From assembly GCA_025056745.1 (NCBI GenBank), contig JANWVQ010000017.1:1-43070 (forward strand): 43,070 nucleotides of DNA, read 5' to 3'. The notes beneath the pieces were generated by a model. It was not told the DNA's origin, made no database searches, and saw nothing but the letters and a program-made list of their open reading frames with translations. Below are positions 1 through 9,042 of this stretch, one piece after another (the first letter of the stretch is position 1; every line of letters starts with the position of its first letter). A program made the position numbers and the translations under genes. This DNA comes from Ignavibacterium sp. (lineage in GTDB: Bacteria; Bacteroidota; Ignavibacteria; Ignavibacteriales; Ignavibacteriaceae).

Positions 1-486
1 TCCACCTCTTTCAACAGTTGTGTATGGTTTGAAAAAAGGTTTATCAGTCTTTTCATCAATCGCATTTGCAGCTAACCAATCGAATTTTATATCACCTTTA
101 AATCTTTTGTAAACCTCAGGTCCCGGATCAATGTCGTGATTACCAACAGTTGCAGCATCATATTTCATATAATTCATAATATCAGCTAAGAGATGAACAC
201 CATCTTTTTTGTTAAAGTTAATGTAATAGATTGCTGGATTTCCTTGAAGTATGTCTCCATTATCCAAAATAAAAACAACTTGATTTGTATCAGCTCGTTG
301 CTCTTTGAGATAAGTCATTACTTGTGCCAAAGAAGTTCGTGCAGGTTTATCTTGAAGAAAATCATAAGGAAAAATTGCACCGTGAACATCACTAGTTTCA
401 ATTATTTTTACCTTAACAGTTTGTGCAAAAACAATATTAACTGCTAAAAGAACTAATATTATAAAGTTCTTAAAATATTTATACAT
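1..486 (-). CDS. 5'-nucleotidase / 2',3'-cyclic phosphodiesterase family, partial (C-terminus beyond window)
   Basis: I translated this from the minus strand; 162 codons are open to the window edge, so only the N-terminal part of a protein that is usually 500-650 residues is present. The start (ATG at 486) is preceded by AAAGGGA and followed by a signal peptide ending near VFAQ, so the product is exported. The metallophosphoesterase core is recognisable: TSDVHG (first metal motif, with V where many relatives have T or L), NGDILQGNP, and GNHDID. This is the pattern of the UshA/CpdB family, which strips phosphate from extracellular nucleotides. It lies 16 bp after the helicase stop codon, on the same strand, so it is probably the last gene of the floA-helicase run. 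The substrate (5'- versus 2',3'-cyclic nucleotide) cannot be decided from this part. Confidence 0.88.
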   Translation of the reverse strand, partial: MYKYFKNFIILVLLAVNIVFAQTVKVKIIETSDVHGAIFPYDFLQDKPARTSLAQVMTYLKEQRADTNQVVFILDNGDILQGNPAIYYINFNKKDGVHLLADIMNYMKYDAATVGNHDIDPGPEVYKRFKGDIKFDWLAANAIDEKTDKPFFKPYTTVERGG

Positions 487-502
487 TTATTATCCCTTTC
501 AA

Positions 503-2500
503 TTAAAAGTCTGATTCAAGTAAAAATCCTTCAGCGATATCCGAAGTTAATTCAGATAAAAACCGAGAAGGTTTTGAAAATGTTCTTCCTGCTTCACGGT
601 CAAATAAATTCATTGGATATAAAATAAACAAATTATTTTTAGCTCTCGTAACTGCAACATACATCAATCTTCTTTCTTCTTCAATTTGTTCAATCTTTTC
701 AGCATTTCTGCTTGAAGGGAAGTATCCTTCGACTGCGTGAATTATAAAAACTGTATGCCATTCAAGTCCTTTAGCAGAATGTATTGTTGATAAAGTTACA
801 AACTCGTTTTCTTTGCTTTCAGGTTCAATATCTACGACAGACTCAATTATTGGCTCGATTGCCAAATCTGAAAGCAGTGTTTCAATATCTTTATAGTTTT
901 CAACAATGTTTTGAAAAATATCTAAATCTTTTTGACGTTTATTCCAATCATCATAGTTAGCTTTGAATAATTCATCATAATAATACAAAACTTTCTTTAG
1001 AATTTCAGAAGGCAAGTATTTGGGTTTTGAAATTTCATAAATCAAGTAAAATAGCGGAGCTACTTTTTCATATTTTGATTTAATTTTCTCTTGAGGTTCT
1101 TGCTTTGAATTAAGTTTTCCAGCAGCAATATCATCAAGAATTCTCTGAGCAGTTTTAGGTCCGATGCCTTCGTGCAAAAGTAAAATTCTATACCAAGAAA
1201 TAACATCTTTAGGATTTTCTATTATTCGAAGAAAAGCGACAACATCTTTAATATGCGCTGACTCAATAAATTTCATCCCACCAAATTTTTGAAATGGAAT
1301 ATTTGCTTTTGATAATTCAAGTTCCAAATCAAATGAGTGAAAAGATGATCGAAAAAGAACAGCAATATCTTGTAGTTTAACACCTTCTTCTCTTAGTTCA
1401 AGAATCTTTTCAACAATAAATTTTGATTGAAGATTTTCAGTAACAGTGGCTATTATTTGTGGTAAATTTCCACTTCCTCTTTTTGAATAAAGATTTTTTT
1501 CGAACTTGAATAGTGCTGATTTATTAATTCTATTTGCAAGATCTAAAATAGATTGATAACTCCTATAATTTTCCTCTAGTTTGATAATCTTTACATTTTC
1601 AAAAAGTTTTGGGAATTCAATTATATTGTAAAAGTCAGCACCACGAAAAGAATATATTGACTGTGAATCATCTCCGACTACCATTACATTTTTATGATAT
1701 GAAGCTAAACCTTTTACAATTTCAGCTTGAATGTAATTAGTATCCTGATATTCATCAACCATAAGAAAACGAATTTCAGATGTTAATGATCTTGCAGCAG
1801 CTGATTCACTAAAAAGAAAATCTCTTAAATAAATCAGTAAATCATCATAATCTAATAGGTTATTTCTTTTTTTGTAATCGTTGTAAATTTTAAATACCTT
1901 TAAGATTTCATCTAAGTAAGTCAGAAAATGAGGGTAATCTAACTCTATAATTTCAGGAATTGTTTTTCTAGTATTTACTGAAAGACTATAAACTTTTGCA
2001 AGAGTTTGTTTATTTGGAAATCTTTTTTCGTTCGAAATGAATTTGCTTTTTGATCGAATAAGATTAATTACATCTTCGCTATCACCTTGATCAAGTATAG
2101 TAAAATTTGAATCGAGTCCAACTGCTTTATGATATTTCCTCAAGATTAAATTTGCGAACGAATGAAAAGTTCCACCTCTTATTTTAGAACATCTATCATC
2201 CAATAATAATGAAGCACGTTTCAACATCTCGTTTGCAGCTTTTCTCGTAAAAGTCAACAATAAAATTGAATTCGGGTCGAAACCCATCTCAATAAGTCTT
2301 GCAACACGATAAACTAAAGTTCTTGTTTTACCAGTTCCAGCACCAGCTATCAATAGATAAGCACCATCAATAGAGCTTACCGCCTCGTATTGAGAATTAT
2401 TGAGAACTTCTCTGTAATTAATTTTGAAGCGGGATTCATCGATTATTCTCGATGTTCCCGCTAAGGATATTTTCTTAAACTGAATTTTATTTTCAATCAT
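503..2500 (-). CDS. UvrD/PcrA-type superfamily 1 DNA helicase
   Basis: ATP-dependent 3'-5' DNA helicase of the UvrD/PcrA/Rep group, acting in repair and in clearing replication obstacles. All SF1A motifs are visible in order: Q-motif around LNNSQYEA (33-40), Walker A GAGTGKT (53-59), motif Ia LLTFTRKAANEM (81-92), Walker B VDEYQDTN (248-255), motif III GDDSQSIYSFRGA (276-288), motif IV LEENYRS (308-314), motif V STIHSAKGLEW (571-581) and motif VI RRLMYVAVTRAKN (610-622). At 665 residues it is a little shorter than typical PcrA/UvrD (about 720-750) and ends soon after motif VI, so the C-terminal polymerase-binding tail seen in PcrA is short or absent. Its ATG overlaps the stop of the upstream 184-residue gene by 4 bp, implying translational coupling. 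I leave the symbol empty because UvrD, PcrA and Rep cannot be separated by eye. Confidence 0.93.
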   Translation of the reverse strand: MIENKIQFKKISLAGTSRIIDESRFKINYREVLNNSQYEAVSSIDGAYLLIAGAGTGKTRTLVYRVARLIEMGFDPNSILLLTFTRKAANEMLKRASLLLDDRCSKIRGGTFHSFANLILRKYHKAVGLDSNFTILDQGDSEDVINLIRSKSKFISNEKRFPNKQTLAKVYSLSVNTRKTIPEIIELDYPHFLTYLDEILKVFKIYNDYKKRNNLLDYDDLLIYLRDFLFSESAAARSLTSEIRFLMVDEYQDTNYIQAEIVKGLASYHKNVMVVGDDSQSIYSFRGADFYNIIEFPKLFENVKIIKLEENYRSYQSILDLANRINKSALFKFEKNLYSKRGSGNLPQIIATVTENLQSKFIVEKILELREEGVKLQDIAVLFRSSFHSFDLELELSKANIPFQKFGGMKFIESAHIKDVVAFLRIIENPKDVISWYRILLLHEGIGPKTAQRILDDIAAGKLNSKQEPQEKIKSKYEKVAPLFYLIYEISKPKYLPSEILKKVLYYYDELFKANYDDWNKRQKDLDIFQNIVENYKDIETLLSDLAIEPIIESVVDIEPESKENEFVTLSTIHSAKGLEWHTVFIIHAVEGYFPSSRNAEKIEQIEEERRLMYVAVTRAKNNLFILYPMNLFDREAGRTFSKPSRFLSELTSDIAEGFLLESDF

Positions 2501-3051
2501 TTACGGAGAGCAAGAGGTTTATTAAGAATTTCTGAGACTATAATATAATCTTTAATTAACTGAGGATCTCTTATCTTTTTAATGATAGGATGCTTTTCTT
2601 TTTTCTTCGCACCTTGTTTCTTTAATAATTCCTCGAACATTTTGGCAGCAGTCTCAGTTTTAGAATCAATTGCAATTTCTTTTCTCTGAAATTTAGCTTG
2701 TGTTTCTAGGGCTACTTTTTTCTCTAAATCGAATTTATCATAACTAATACTTTCAGTTTCAAGTGAGCGTTCTGGAATTGTAGAAGGAGTTTGGAACTCG
2801 GGTTCTCTTTTTTGTTTGGGAACACCTAAGTCTTCATTAAATATTTTTTCAATCTCAGATAAAATGTCGTAGCTAGGAGCTTCAACCTCAATTTTTTCTG
2901 ATTCAAACTCAGAAAAACCATCCGAGGATTTTGTTTGCGTTGAACCTTCTGTCTTTTGAGTTGTTTTTGGTTTCTCCTTTTTCTGAAAAAGAGAGCTCAA
3001 AAAAGAGATAATAATTATTAAAAAAATTATTATATCAAATAGACTATCCAT
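2497..3051 (-). CDS. Hypothetical protein with one N-terminal membrane helix
   Basis: 184 residues, family not recognised. Residues 6-22 form a strongly hydrophobic segment rich in isoleucine, followed at once by KKEKPK, so the charged remainder should face the cytoplasm. Residues 25-130 are low in hydrophobics and rich in E, K, S and T, probably disordered; the last 50 residues (KMFEELLKKQGAKKKEKHPIIKK onward is the visible start, split here as KMFEELLKKQG then basic residues) look helical and end in a conserved-looking tail with YIIVSEILNKPLALRK. It sits 5 bp downstream of floA and overlaps the helicase start by 4 bp. The position next to floA suggests a membrane partner, but nothing in the sequence proves it. 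Confidence 0.7.
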   Translation of the reverse strand: MDSLFDIIIFLIIIISFLSSLFQKKEKPKTTQKTEGSTQTKSSDGFSEFESEKIEVEAPSYDILSEIEKIFNEDLGVPKQKREPEFQTPSTIPERSLETESISYDKFDLEKKVALETQAKFQRKEIAIDSKTETAAKMFEELLKKQGAKKKEKHPIIKKIRDPQLIKDYIIVSEILNKPLALRK

Positions 3052-3056
3052 TTTGA

Positions 3057-4049
3057 TTAACCATTTGTATTTGGTTTCTTTTCTTCAGGCTGAGCGATTG
3101 AAGTTCTCATTTCAGTATCAGCTTGGATGTTTTTTAGATGATAATAATCCATAACTCCAAGTCTTCCATTTCTGAAAGCTTCAGCAATAGCTTTTGGAAC
3201 TTCTGCTTCAGCTTCAACAACTTTTGCTCTTTGACGAGCTACTTCAGCAATCATTTCTTGTTCAGTTGCTACTGCTGCGGCTCTTCTCTCTTCTGCTTTT
3301 GCACGAGCAACTTTCAAATCTGCTTCAGCCTGGTCAGCTTGTAATATTGCACCAATATTTTGTCCAATATCAACGTCAGCAATATCAATAGAAAGTATTT
3401 CGAATGCTGTTCCAGAATCTAAACCTTTTGCCAAAACGCTTTTAGAGATTTTATCAGGGTTTTCTAAAACTTCTTTATGAGAATCACTTGAGCCGATTGT
3501 TGAAACTATACCTTCACCAACTCTTGCTAAAATAGTAGCTTCACCGGCACCACCAACAAGTCTATCAATATTTGCTCTTACAGTTACCCTTGCAATTGCT
3601 TTTAATTGAATACCATCTTTTGCAACTGCAGCAACCATTGGAGTTTCAATTACTTTGGGAACAACTGACATTTTAACTGCTTCTAAAACATCTCTTCCAG
3701 CTAAATCAATTGCAGTAGCGCGCTCAAATGTAAGTCCAATATTTGCTTTATCTGCTGAGACAAGAGCATTTATTACTTTTGTAACATTTCCACCAGCTAA
3801 ATAGTGCGCTTCGAGTTTTGCTTGATCAACTTTCAAACCTGCTTTTGTAGCAGTAATCATATTTCTAACAATCAAAACAGGGGGAACTTTTCTTAAACGC
3901 ATTCCAACTAAATCTCTGAAAATTTTTAGTTTTACACCAGAGAAGTAGGCCGTTATAAACAATCCTATTGGAATAAAGTAAAAGAAAAGTAAAAGAAAAA
4001 TTATTATAGCGATGATTATAAAAATGGATAATCCTGTTAAAGCATCCAT
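3057..4049 (-). CDS. floA: Flotillin-like protein FloA
   Basis: Membrane scaffold protein of the bacterial flotillin (YqfA/FloA) family, which organises functional membrane microdomains. The N-terminal 35 residues hold a long hydrophobic hairpin ([20 protein letters not shown]). The SPFH-like part follows with the family's GMRLRKVPP and [15 protein letters not shown] stretches, then the Ala/Glu-rich coiled coil around residues 235-300 ([34 protein letters not shown]). Length of 330 residues matches FloA. The start follows CGGAGAAAATT. In Bacillus the gene sits beside an nfeD-family gene; here there is none in the window, and a small single-helix protein follows instead. It is the first gene of a four-gene minus-strand run. 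Confidence 0.93.
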   Translation of the reverse strand: MDALTGLSIFIIIAIIIFLLLFFYFIPIGLFITAYFSGVKLKIFRDLVGMRLRKVPPVLIVRNMITATKAGLKVDQAKLEAHYLAGGNVTKVINALVSADKANIGLTFERATAIDLAGRDVLEAVKMSVVPKVIETPMVAAVAKDGIQLKAIARVTVRANIDRLVGGAGEATILARVGEGIVSTIGSSDSHKEVLENPDKISKSVLAKGLDSGTAFEILSIDIADVDIGQNIGAILQADQAEADLKVARAKAEERRAAAVATEQEMIAEVARQRAKVVEAEAEVPKAIAEAFRNGRLGVMDYYHLKNIQADTEMRTSIAQPEEKKPNTNG

Positions 4050-4316
4050 AATTTTCTCCGATTATTATTATGAATTTAGTGATGAAAGATAAAAATTATT
4101 AAGTAAATTAAAACTATATTTCGCAATAACAATTGAAAATCTATTTAACTAATTATTAAAGTTATTAAATTTATTTAGGCTTTTTTTTGATTCCCAAAGA
4201 CTTTAAATTATTAAAGTAACTTATGAGAAATTCTTAGTAATTCATTTATAAAAATAAACTTAAATTGAAACAAAAAGCATAAAAATTTTGTTTTAAAAGA
4301 AAAAAAGGAACAAAAA
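4050..4316. other. Divergent intergenic region between floA and clpC
   Basis: 267 bp, very AT-rich, with no ORF worth calling. It must hold the promoters of both floA (leftward) and clpC (rightward). I found no convincing -35/-10 pair or TAnnTTTG element correctly placed for either. A perfect-arm inverted repeat CTTTAA-ATTA-TTAAAG lies at 4201-4216, and a related AATTATTAAAGT occurs about 50 bp earlier; in such AT-rich DNA this may be chance. Confidence 0.6.
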
Positions 4317-6803
4317 ATGGATGGAAATTTTTCCGAAAGACTTCAAGATGTAATTAGATTAAGCCGAGAAGAAGCTTTACGATTAGGTCACGACTACATA
4401 GGAACCGAACATCTTCTTTTAGGAATGATTCGGGAAGGGCAAGGTATTGGAATTAAAATTTTAAGAAATCTTGATGTTGATCTTATCAAATTAAAAAAAG
4501 CCATTGAAGATACTGTAAGAACTTCTGGAGGAACCCTCACAATAGGTAATATTCCTCTAACAAAGCAAGCTGAAAAAGTTCTTAAAATTACTCAAATTGA
4601 AGCTAAAATATTTAAGTCTGATTTAATTGGAACTGAACATTTATTACTTTCTTTGTTAAGAGAAGAAGATAACATTGCAACTCAAATTTTACATCAATTC
4701 AATGTTACTTATGATTTAGCCAGAGCTGAATTGAACGATATTCTAAGTCAAAAGGTAAGTAAAGATCCAACTCCAAAGACATTTGCAGCAGATGTAAAAA
4801 AGGAAAAAACCAAAACTCCTGTACTCGATAACTTTGGAAGAGATTTAACAAAGCTCGCAATGGAAGATAAATTAGACCCAGTTGTCGGACGTGAAAAAGA
4901 AATAGAAAGAGTTGCCCAAATATTAAGTCGAAGAAAGAAAAATAACCCAGTTCTCATTGGTGAACCTGGTGTTGGAAAAACTGCAATCGCAGAAGGATTA
5001 GCATTAAGAATTGTTCAAAAGAAAGTTCCGAGAATTCTTCAAGATAAACGAGTTGTAACTTTAGATTTAGCTGGTTTAGTTGCGGGGACCAAATATCGTG
5101 GACAATTTGAAGAAAGAATGAAGGCATTAATGAACGAATTAGAAAAAGCTGACGACGTTATTCTCTTTATTGATGAATTACACACTATCGTTGGTGCTGG
5201 TGGCGCTTCAGGTTCATTAGATGCTTCAAATATGTTCAAACCTGCTTTAGCACGTGGTGATATTCAATGCATTGGTGCAACTACTCTTGATGAATATAGA
5301 AAATACATCGAAACTGATGGCGCTTTAGATAGAAGATTTCAAAAAGTAATGGTAGAACCTCCATCCTATGAAGAAACACTTCAAATACTCGAAAATATAA
5401 AGTTCAAGTACGAAGAACATCATAAAGTACGCTATACCAAGGAGGCTATCGAAGCAGCTGTTAAATTAAGTAGTAGATACATTACTGATCGTCATCTTCC
5501 TGATAAAGCTATTGATGTAATTGATGAAGCAGGTTCTAGAGTTCATATGGGAAATTTTGAAGTTCCAAAAGAAATCTTAGAGCTTGAAGAAAGCATTGAA
5601 GAAGTCAAAAGACAAAAAGCAAAAGTTGTAAAAATGCAGGATTTCGAAGAAGCTGCTCGATTGAGAGATAGAGAAAGACAACTTCAAGCTCAACTCGAAA
5701 TTGCTAAAAGGCAATGGGAAGAATCTTCAAAAGATATGGTGCACGATGTTACCGAAGATGATATTGCAACTGTAGTAGCTATGATGACAGGCATACCTGT
5801 TAATCGAATAGCTCAAACAGAATCTGAAAAGCTTCTTAAAATGGAAGAAGCTCTCAAACAAAGTATTGTTGGTCAAGATGAAGCCGTAAGTAAATTAGCT
5901 AAAGCAATTAGAAGAACAAGAGCTGGCCTTAAAAATCCAAATAGACCTATTGGAAGTTTTATATTTTTAGGTCCAACTGGAGTCGGAAAAACAGAGCTTT
6001 GCAAAGCACTAGCAAGATATTTGTTTGATTCAGAAGATGCTTTAATCAGAATTGATATGAGTGAGTATATGGAAAAATTCTCACTATCACGTCTTGTTGG
6101 TGCACCTCCGGGATATGTTGGTTATGAAGAGGGTGGTCAATTAACTGAAAAAGTTAGAAGACGTCCTTACTCAGTTGTACTTTTTGATGAAATTGAAAAA
6201 GCACATCCAGATATTTTCAATTTACTTCTTCAAGTTTTGGATGATGGAATGTTAACGGATAGTTTTGGTAGAAAAGTAGATTTTAAGAATACAATTATCA
6301 TAATGACTTCAAACATAGGTACAAAAGATTTGAAAAATGTCGGATCTTTTGGATTCAGCACAAAAGAAGAATCTGATAAATACACTAAAATGAAAGATAC
6401 TGTTGAAGATGCAATGAAAAAACTATTTAATCCCGAATTCCTCAACAGAATTGATGACACAATTGTTTTCAGAAATTTGAATAAAGATGATATTATGAAA
6501 ATAATTGATATTGAGTTGAAAGATTTAGTTCAAAATATTAAAGATCAAAAAATGGTTGTGTTGCTTGATGAAAGCGCAAAAAATTTCTTAGTCGAAAAAG
6601 GATTTGATGAAAAATATGGTGCACGACCTTTAAGAAGAGCAATTCAAAAATATGTAGAAGATCCATTAGCTGAAGAAATTCTAAGAGGTTCATTTAAAGA
6701 AGGTTCTACAATAGTAGCAAAGCACTTTGAAAATTCTGATGAGTTAGTCTTTATTGATGAAACTCCAGAAAAACCGATTCAAACAGAATCAAAAGAAGGC
6801 TAA
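4317..6803 (+). CDS. clpC: ATP-dependent Clp protease ATPase subunit ClpC
   Basis: Hexameric AAA+ unfoldase that feeds substrates to ClpP and helps with protein quality control. Domain order is complete: two Clp N-repeats (about 2-145), AAA+ module 1 with Walker A GEPGVGKT (215-222) and FIDELHT Walker B, a middle domain containing a UVR motif (about 435-460, MQDFEEAARLRDRE), AAA+ module 2 with Walker A GPTGVGKT (about 552-559), and the C-terminal ClpB-D2-like domain. The 828-residue length and UVR motif identify ClpC rather than ClpA or ClpB. The start is preceded by AAGGA. It is monocistronic: a strong terminator follows. No clpP or McsAB-like partner is in the window. Confidence 0.97.
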   Translation: MDGNFSERLQDVIRLSREEALRLGHDYIGTEHLLLGMIREGQGIGIKILRNLDVDLIKLKKAIEDTVRTSGGTLTIGNIPLTKQAEKVLKITQIEAKIFKSDLIGTEHLLLSLLREEDNIATQILHQFNVTYDLARAELNDILSQKVSKDPTPKTFAADVKKEKTKTPVLDNFGRDLTKLAMEDKLDPVVGREKEIERVAQILSRRKKNNPVLIGEPGVGKTAIAEGLALRIVQKKVPRILQDKRVVTLDLAGLVAGTKYRGQFEERMKALMNELEKADDVILFIDELHTIVGAGGASGSLDASNMFKPALARGDIQCIGATTLDEYRKYIETDGALDRRFQKVMVEPPSYEETLQILENIKFKYEEHHKVRYTKEAIEAAVKLSSRYITDRHLPDKAIDVIDEAGSRVHMGNFEVPKEILELEESIEEVKRQKAKVVKMQDFEEAARLRDRERQLQAQLEIAKRQWEESSKDMVHDVTEDDIATVVAMMTGIPVNRIAQTESEKLLKMEEALKQSIVGQDEAVSKLAKAIRRTRAGLKNPNRPIGSFIFLGPTGVGKTELCKALARYLFDSEDALIRIDMSEYMEKFSLSRLVGAPPGYVGYEEGGQLTEKVRRRPYSVVLFDEIEKAHPDIFNLLLQVLDDGMLTDSFGRKVDFKNTIIIMTSNIGTKDLKNVGSFGFSTKEESDKYTKMKDTVEDAMKKLFNPEFLNRIDDTIVFRNLNKDDIMKIIDIELKDLVQNIKDQKMVVLLDESAKNFLVEKGFDEKYGARPLRRAIQKYVEDPLAEEILRGSFKEGSTIVAKHFENSDELVFIDETPEKPIQTESKEG

Positions 6804-6821
6804 GAAATTAAAATTTTTATC

Positions 6822-6860
6822 AAGGCTGTCTCAATGATTTTTTGAGACAGCCTTTTTTTT
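6822..6860 (+). terminator. Rho-independent terminator of clpC
   Basis: A perfect 13-bp stem, AAGGCTGTCTCAA (6822-6834) paired with TTGAGACAGCCTT (6842-6854), with a 7-nt loop, followed by a run of T. It starts 18 bp after the clpC stop codon. Confidence 0.93.
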
Positions 6861-6872
6861 TGTTTAATTTTG
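6841..6872 (+). promoter_or_regulatory. Candidate Bacteroidota-type promoter for the pterin dehydratase-pyrE run
   Basis: TTTG at 6841-6844 and TAATTTTG at 6865-6872 are separated by 20 nt. This matches the published Bacteroidota primary-sigma consensus of TTTG near -33 and TAnnTTTG near -7. Transcription would start about 25 nt before the ATG at 6904. The upstream box lies inside the clpC terminator. Chance matches are likely in AT-rich DNA. Confidence 0.35.
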
Positions 6873-6903
6873 CAAATAAATATTTTCAATTAGAGGAGCA
6901 ATT

Positions 6904-7191
6904 ATGAGTGTGTTATCAAAAGAAGAAATCCAAGAGAATCTTCAAAATCTAAATGGTTGGAGTTTTTCAGATAATCAAATTGAAAAAACTTATCAATTTA
7001 AAGACTTTATAGATGCATTTTCTTTTGTTAGTTCTGTTGCTTTTGAATCTGAAAAATTAGATCATCATCCAGATATTTTTTTACATTCTTGGAATAAAGT
7101 TAAAATTTCTATTTCTACCCATTCAGTAGGTGGAGTTACAAGTAAGGATTTCCAGCTTGCTAATCTAATTGAGAAACGATTAAACAAATAA
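6904..7191 (+). CDS. phhB: 4a-hydroxytetrahydrobiopterin dehydratase (pterin-4a-carbinolamine dehydratase)
   Basis: Small enzyme (95 residues, typical length) that dehydrates the 4a-carbinolamine formed by aromatic amino acid hydroxylases, allowing the pterin cofactor to be recycled. The family signature is intact: EKLDHHPDIF, then a WNKVKISISTH strand and GGVTSKDFQLA, giving the His-His pair and second His of the active site. SD GAGGAG lies 7 nt before the ATG. Its metabolic partner, phenylalanine 4-hydroxylase, is in the same window at 30489-31304 but not in the same operon. pyrE follows 10 bp later. Confidence 0.92.
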   Translation: MSVLSKEEIQENLQNLNGWSFSDNQIEKTYQFKDFIDAFSFVSSVAFESEKLDHHPDIFLHSWNKVKISISTHSVGGVTSKDFQLANLIEKRLNK

Positions 7192-7201
7192 AGATTTTTA
7201 A

Positions 7202-7783
7202 GTGATTACCGAAGAAAAAATTTTACAAATTTTCATCCAAAGTGGTGCACTACTCAATGGTCATTTTCTCTTAACATCAGGTAGGCATAGTAATCAGTAT
7301 TTTCAATGTGCAAAAGTTTTACAATATCCAGATTTAACTTATCAAGTTTGTCTTCCTTTGGTAGAATATTTCAAAGAATTCGATTTCGATTGTGTCGTTT
7401 CACCTGCAATGGGAGGAATCATAGTTGGTTATGAAATTGCAAGACAACTTTCAAAAAAATCAATATTTACTGAAAGAGAAAACAATTTAATGACTTTGAG
7501 AAGAGGATTTTCTTTATCTGAGGATGAAAAAGTTCTGATTTGTGAAGATGTTGTCACCACTGGCGGTTCAGTATTTGAAGTTATTGATGTAGTAAAAAAT
7601 TTCGGAGCTAAGATTGTAGGTGTTGCTGCATTAGTTGATAGAAGTAATGGAAAAGTTGATTTTGGATATCCATTTAAAAGTTCATTAAAATTGGATGCAA
7701 TATCATTTACTGCTGATCAATGTCCTCTTTGCAAAGAAAATAAATTACCATTAATTAAGCCTGGTTCAAGAAAGATAGAATAA
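7202..7783 (+). CDS. pyrE: Orotate phosphoribosyltransferase
   Basis: Transfers the phosphoribosyl group of PRPP to orotate, giving OMP in de novo pyrimidine synthesis. The PRPP-binding motif VLICEDVVTTGGSVFEV is intact near residues 112-128, and SGRHSNQYFQCAKVLQ and SPAMGGIIVGYE match the conserved N-terminal parts. The C-terminal DQCPLCKENKLPLIKPGSR is typical of the longer, roughly 190-residue PyrE branch. The start is GTG at 7202, 10 bp after the preceding gene. Its TAA overlaps the next ATG (TAATG), so translation of the channel gene is probably coupled. Confidence 0.95.
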   Translation: MITEEKILQIFIQSGALLNGHFLLTSGRHSNQYFQCAKVLQYPDLTYQVCLPLVEYFKEFDFDCVVSPAMGGIIVGYEIARQLSKKSIFTERENNLMTLRRGFSLSEDEKVLICEDVVTTGGSVFEVIDVVKNFGAKIVGVAALVDRSNGKVDFGYPFKSSLKLDAISFTADQCPLCKENKLPLIKPGSRKIE

Positions 7784-8916
7784 TGGACTTTTTAATTGAA
7801 AAGCTTCGTGAACTATTAAAAGATGAACTGCTATTTAGATTATCTTTAATAATCATTACAATTGTTGCATCATACTTAGTTGCTAAAATCTTAAGTTATC
7901 TAATCAAAAAAATTATCAAACCGTTTGTTAAGAAAACTAAATCTGAATTAGATGACATTCTGCTAAACATCTCAGGAAATGCTATTTATAAGTTAGCTTT
8001 TCTGGGCGGTATTTATTTAGCAGTTTCGTTATTCGAAAAGGGAATTAAGAGCGAATCAAAATTTCTTGATAAACCTTTAATTAAATATTATCCATTCTTA
8101 GAGAATATAATTTTATATGTTGAGGTAATCCTATTTGTCATACTAATAATTATCATCTTGAATATCCTGTTCAAAGCAATAAATCTATTTTTTGATTGGT
8201 ATGAAGAAAAAATTAATGCAAAAGAAAATAGAAATCTAAGTGGAAGTTTATTCCCATTATTGAAGAAAGTTTCAAAAATTTTATTATTCTTACTTGCATT
8301 TGCCGTAGTTCTAGCAAAATTAAAAATTGATATAAGCGCATTTGTTGTTTCACTTGGAGTTGGTTCACTTGCAATTGCTTTAGCTGCTCAAGAATCAATA
8401 TCAAATATGATATCAGGATTTATTATAATGATCGATAGACCTTTTAGAATTGGTGATAGAATAAGATATGCAGATAATCAAGTAGGGGATGTAATTGAAA
8501 TTGGAATTCGTAGTACAAAAATTCAAGATTTTGATAATAATATCGTTGTCATTCCTAATAATGAAATTGTGAAATCAAGATTAGTTAATTTTACTTATCC
8601 AACAACATTAACACGCGTAGTTATCGATGTTGGTGTTGCTTACGGAACTGATTTGGAAAAAGTCAAAGAAGTACTTTTGAATATTGCTAAAGCTGATCCC
8701 GATTTATCAACTCAAAAAGAACCTGCAGTTTATCTTATAAATTTCGGCGCTTATTCTTTAGATTTTAGATTAGTTGCATTTACTGATCACTATTCAAAAG
8801 CTTGGGATATGCAATGTAGATTAAGAGAAAATATTTACAAGACTTTCGTTAGAGAAAATATTGAAATTCCATTTCCTCAAACAGTAATTCATAAAGCTAA
8901 CAATTCAACTAATTGA
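7783..8916 (+). CDS. MscS-family mechanosensitive ion channel
   Basis: Inner-membrane channel that opens under membrane tension to release solutes after osmotic downshock. 377 residues with about four to five hydrophobic helices in the first 210. The pore helix and following beta domain are recognisable: VVSLGVGSLAIALAAQES, then SNMISGFIIMIDRPFRIGD and NNIVVIPNNEIVKSRLVNF. This is longer than E. coli MscS (286), with additional N-terminal helices as in YnaI-like members. It shares one base with the pyrE stop codon. A 126-bp gap without a gene follows. Confidence 0.92.
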   Translation: MDFLIEKLRELLKDELLFRLSLIIITIVASYLVAKILSYLIKKIIKPFVKKTKSELDDILLNISGNAIYKLAFLGGIYLAVSLFEKGIKSESKFLDKPLIKYYPFLENIILYVEVILFVILIIIILNILFKAINLFFDWYEEKINAKENRNLSGSLFPLLKKVSKILLFLLAFAVVLAKLKIDISAFVVSLGVGSLAIALAAQESISNMISGFIIMIDRPFRIGDRIRYADNQVGDVIEIGIRSTKIQDFDNNIVVIPNNEIVKSRLVNFTYPTTLTRVVIDVGVAYGTDLEKVKEVLLNIAKADPDLSTQKEPAVYLINFGAYSLDFRLVAFTDHYSKAWDMQCRLRENIYKTFVRENIEIPFPQTVIHKANNSTN

Positions 8917-9042
8917 GTATAATGATATTCCATAAATTTTCTCCAATACACACAACGATGAAATCTAATTTTATTTATAATTTCTATACAACTTTTTTAT
9001 TTAAAGTTGAAATGACTAACTACTTTTGTTATAAGAGGTCAA

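Noticed and set aside
193-447. Plus-strand 84-residue ORF
   Set aside because: It lies antisense inside the 5'-nucleotidase gene, whose minus-strand translation has a signal peptide and metallophosphoesterase motifs.
3138-3391. Two plus-strand ORFs of 68 and 65 residues
   Set aside because: Antisense shadows of the Ala/Glu-rich coiled coil of floA; low-complexity Leu/Gln or Ser/Phe composition.
9007-9034. Sigma70-like TTGAAA-16-TTATAA before the SpoIIE-type phosphatase
   Set aside because: The start site it predicts would fall inside or after the ribosome site AGAGG, so it cannot give a normal mRNA; the overlapping TACTTTTG is a better but still weak candidate.
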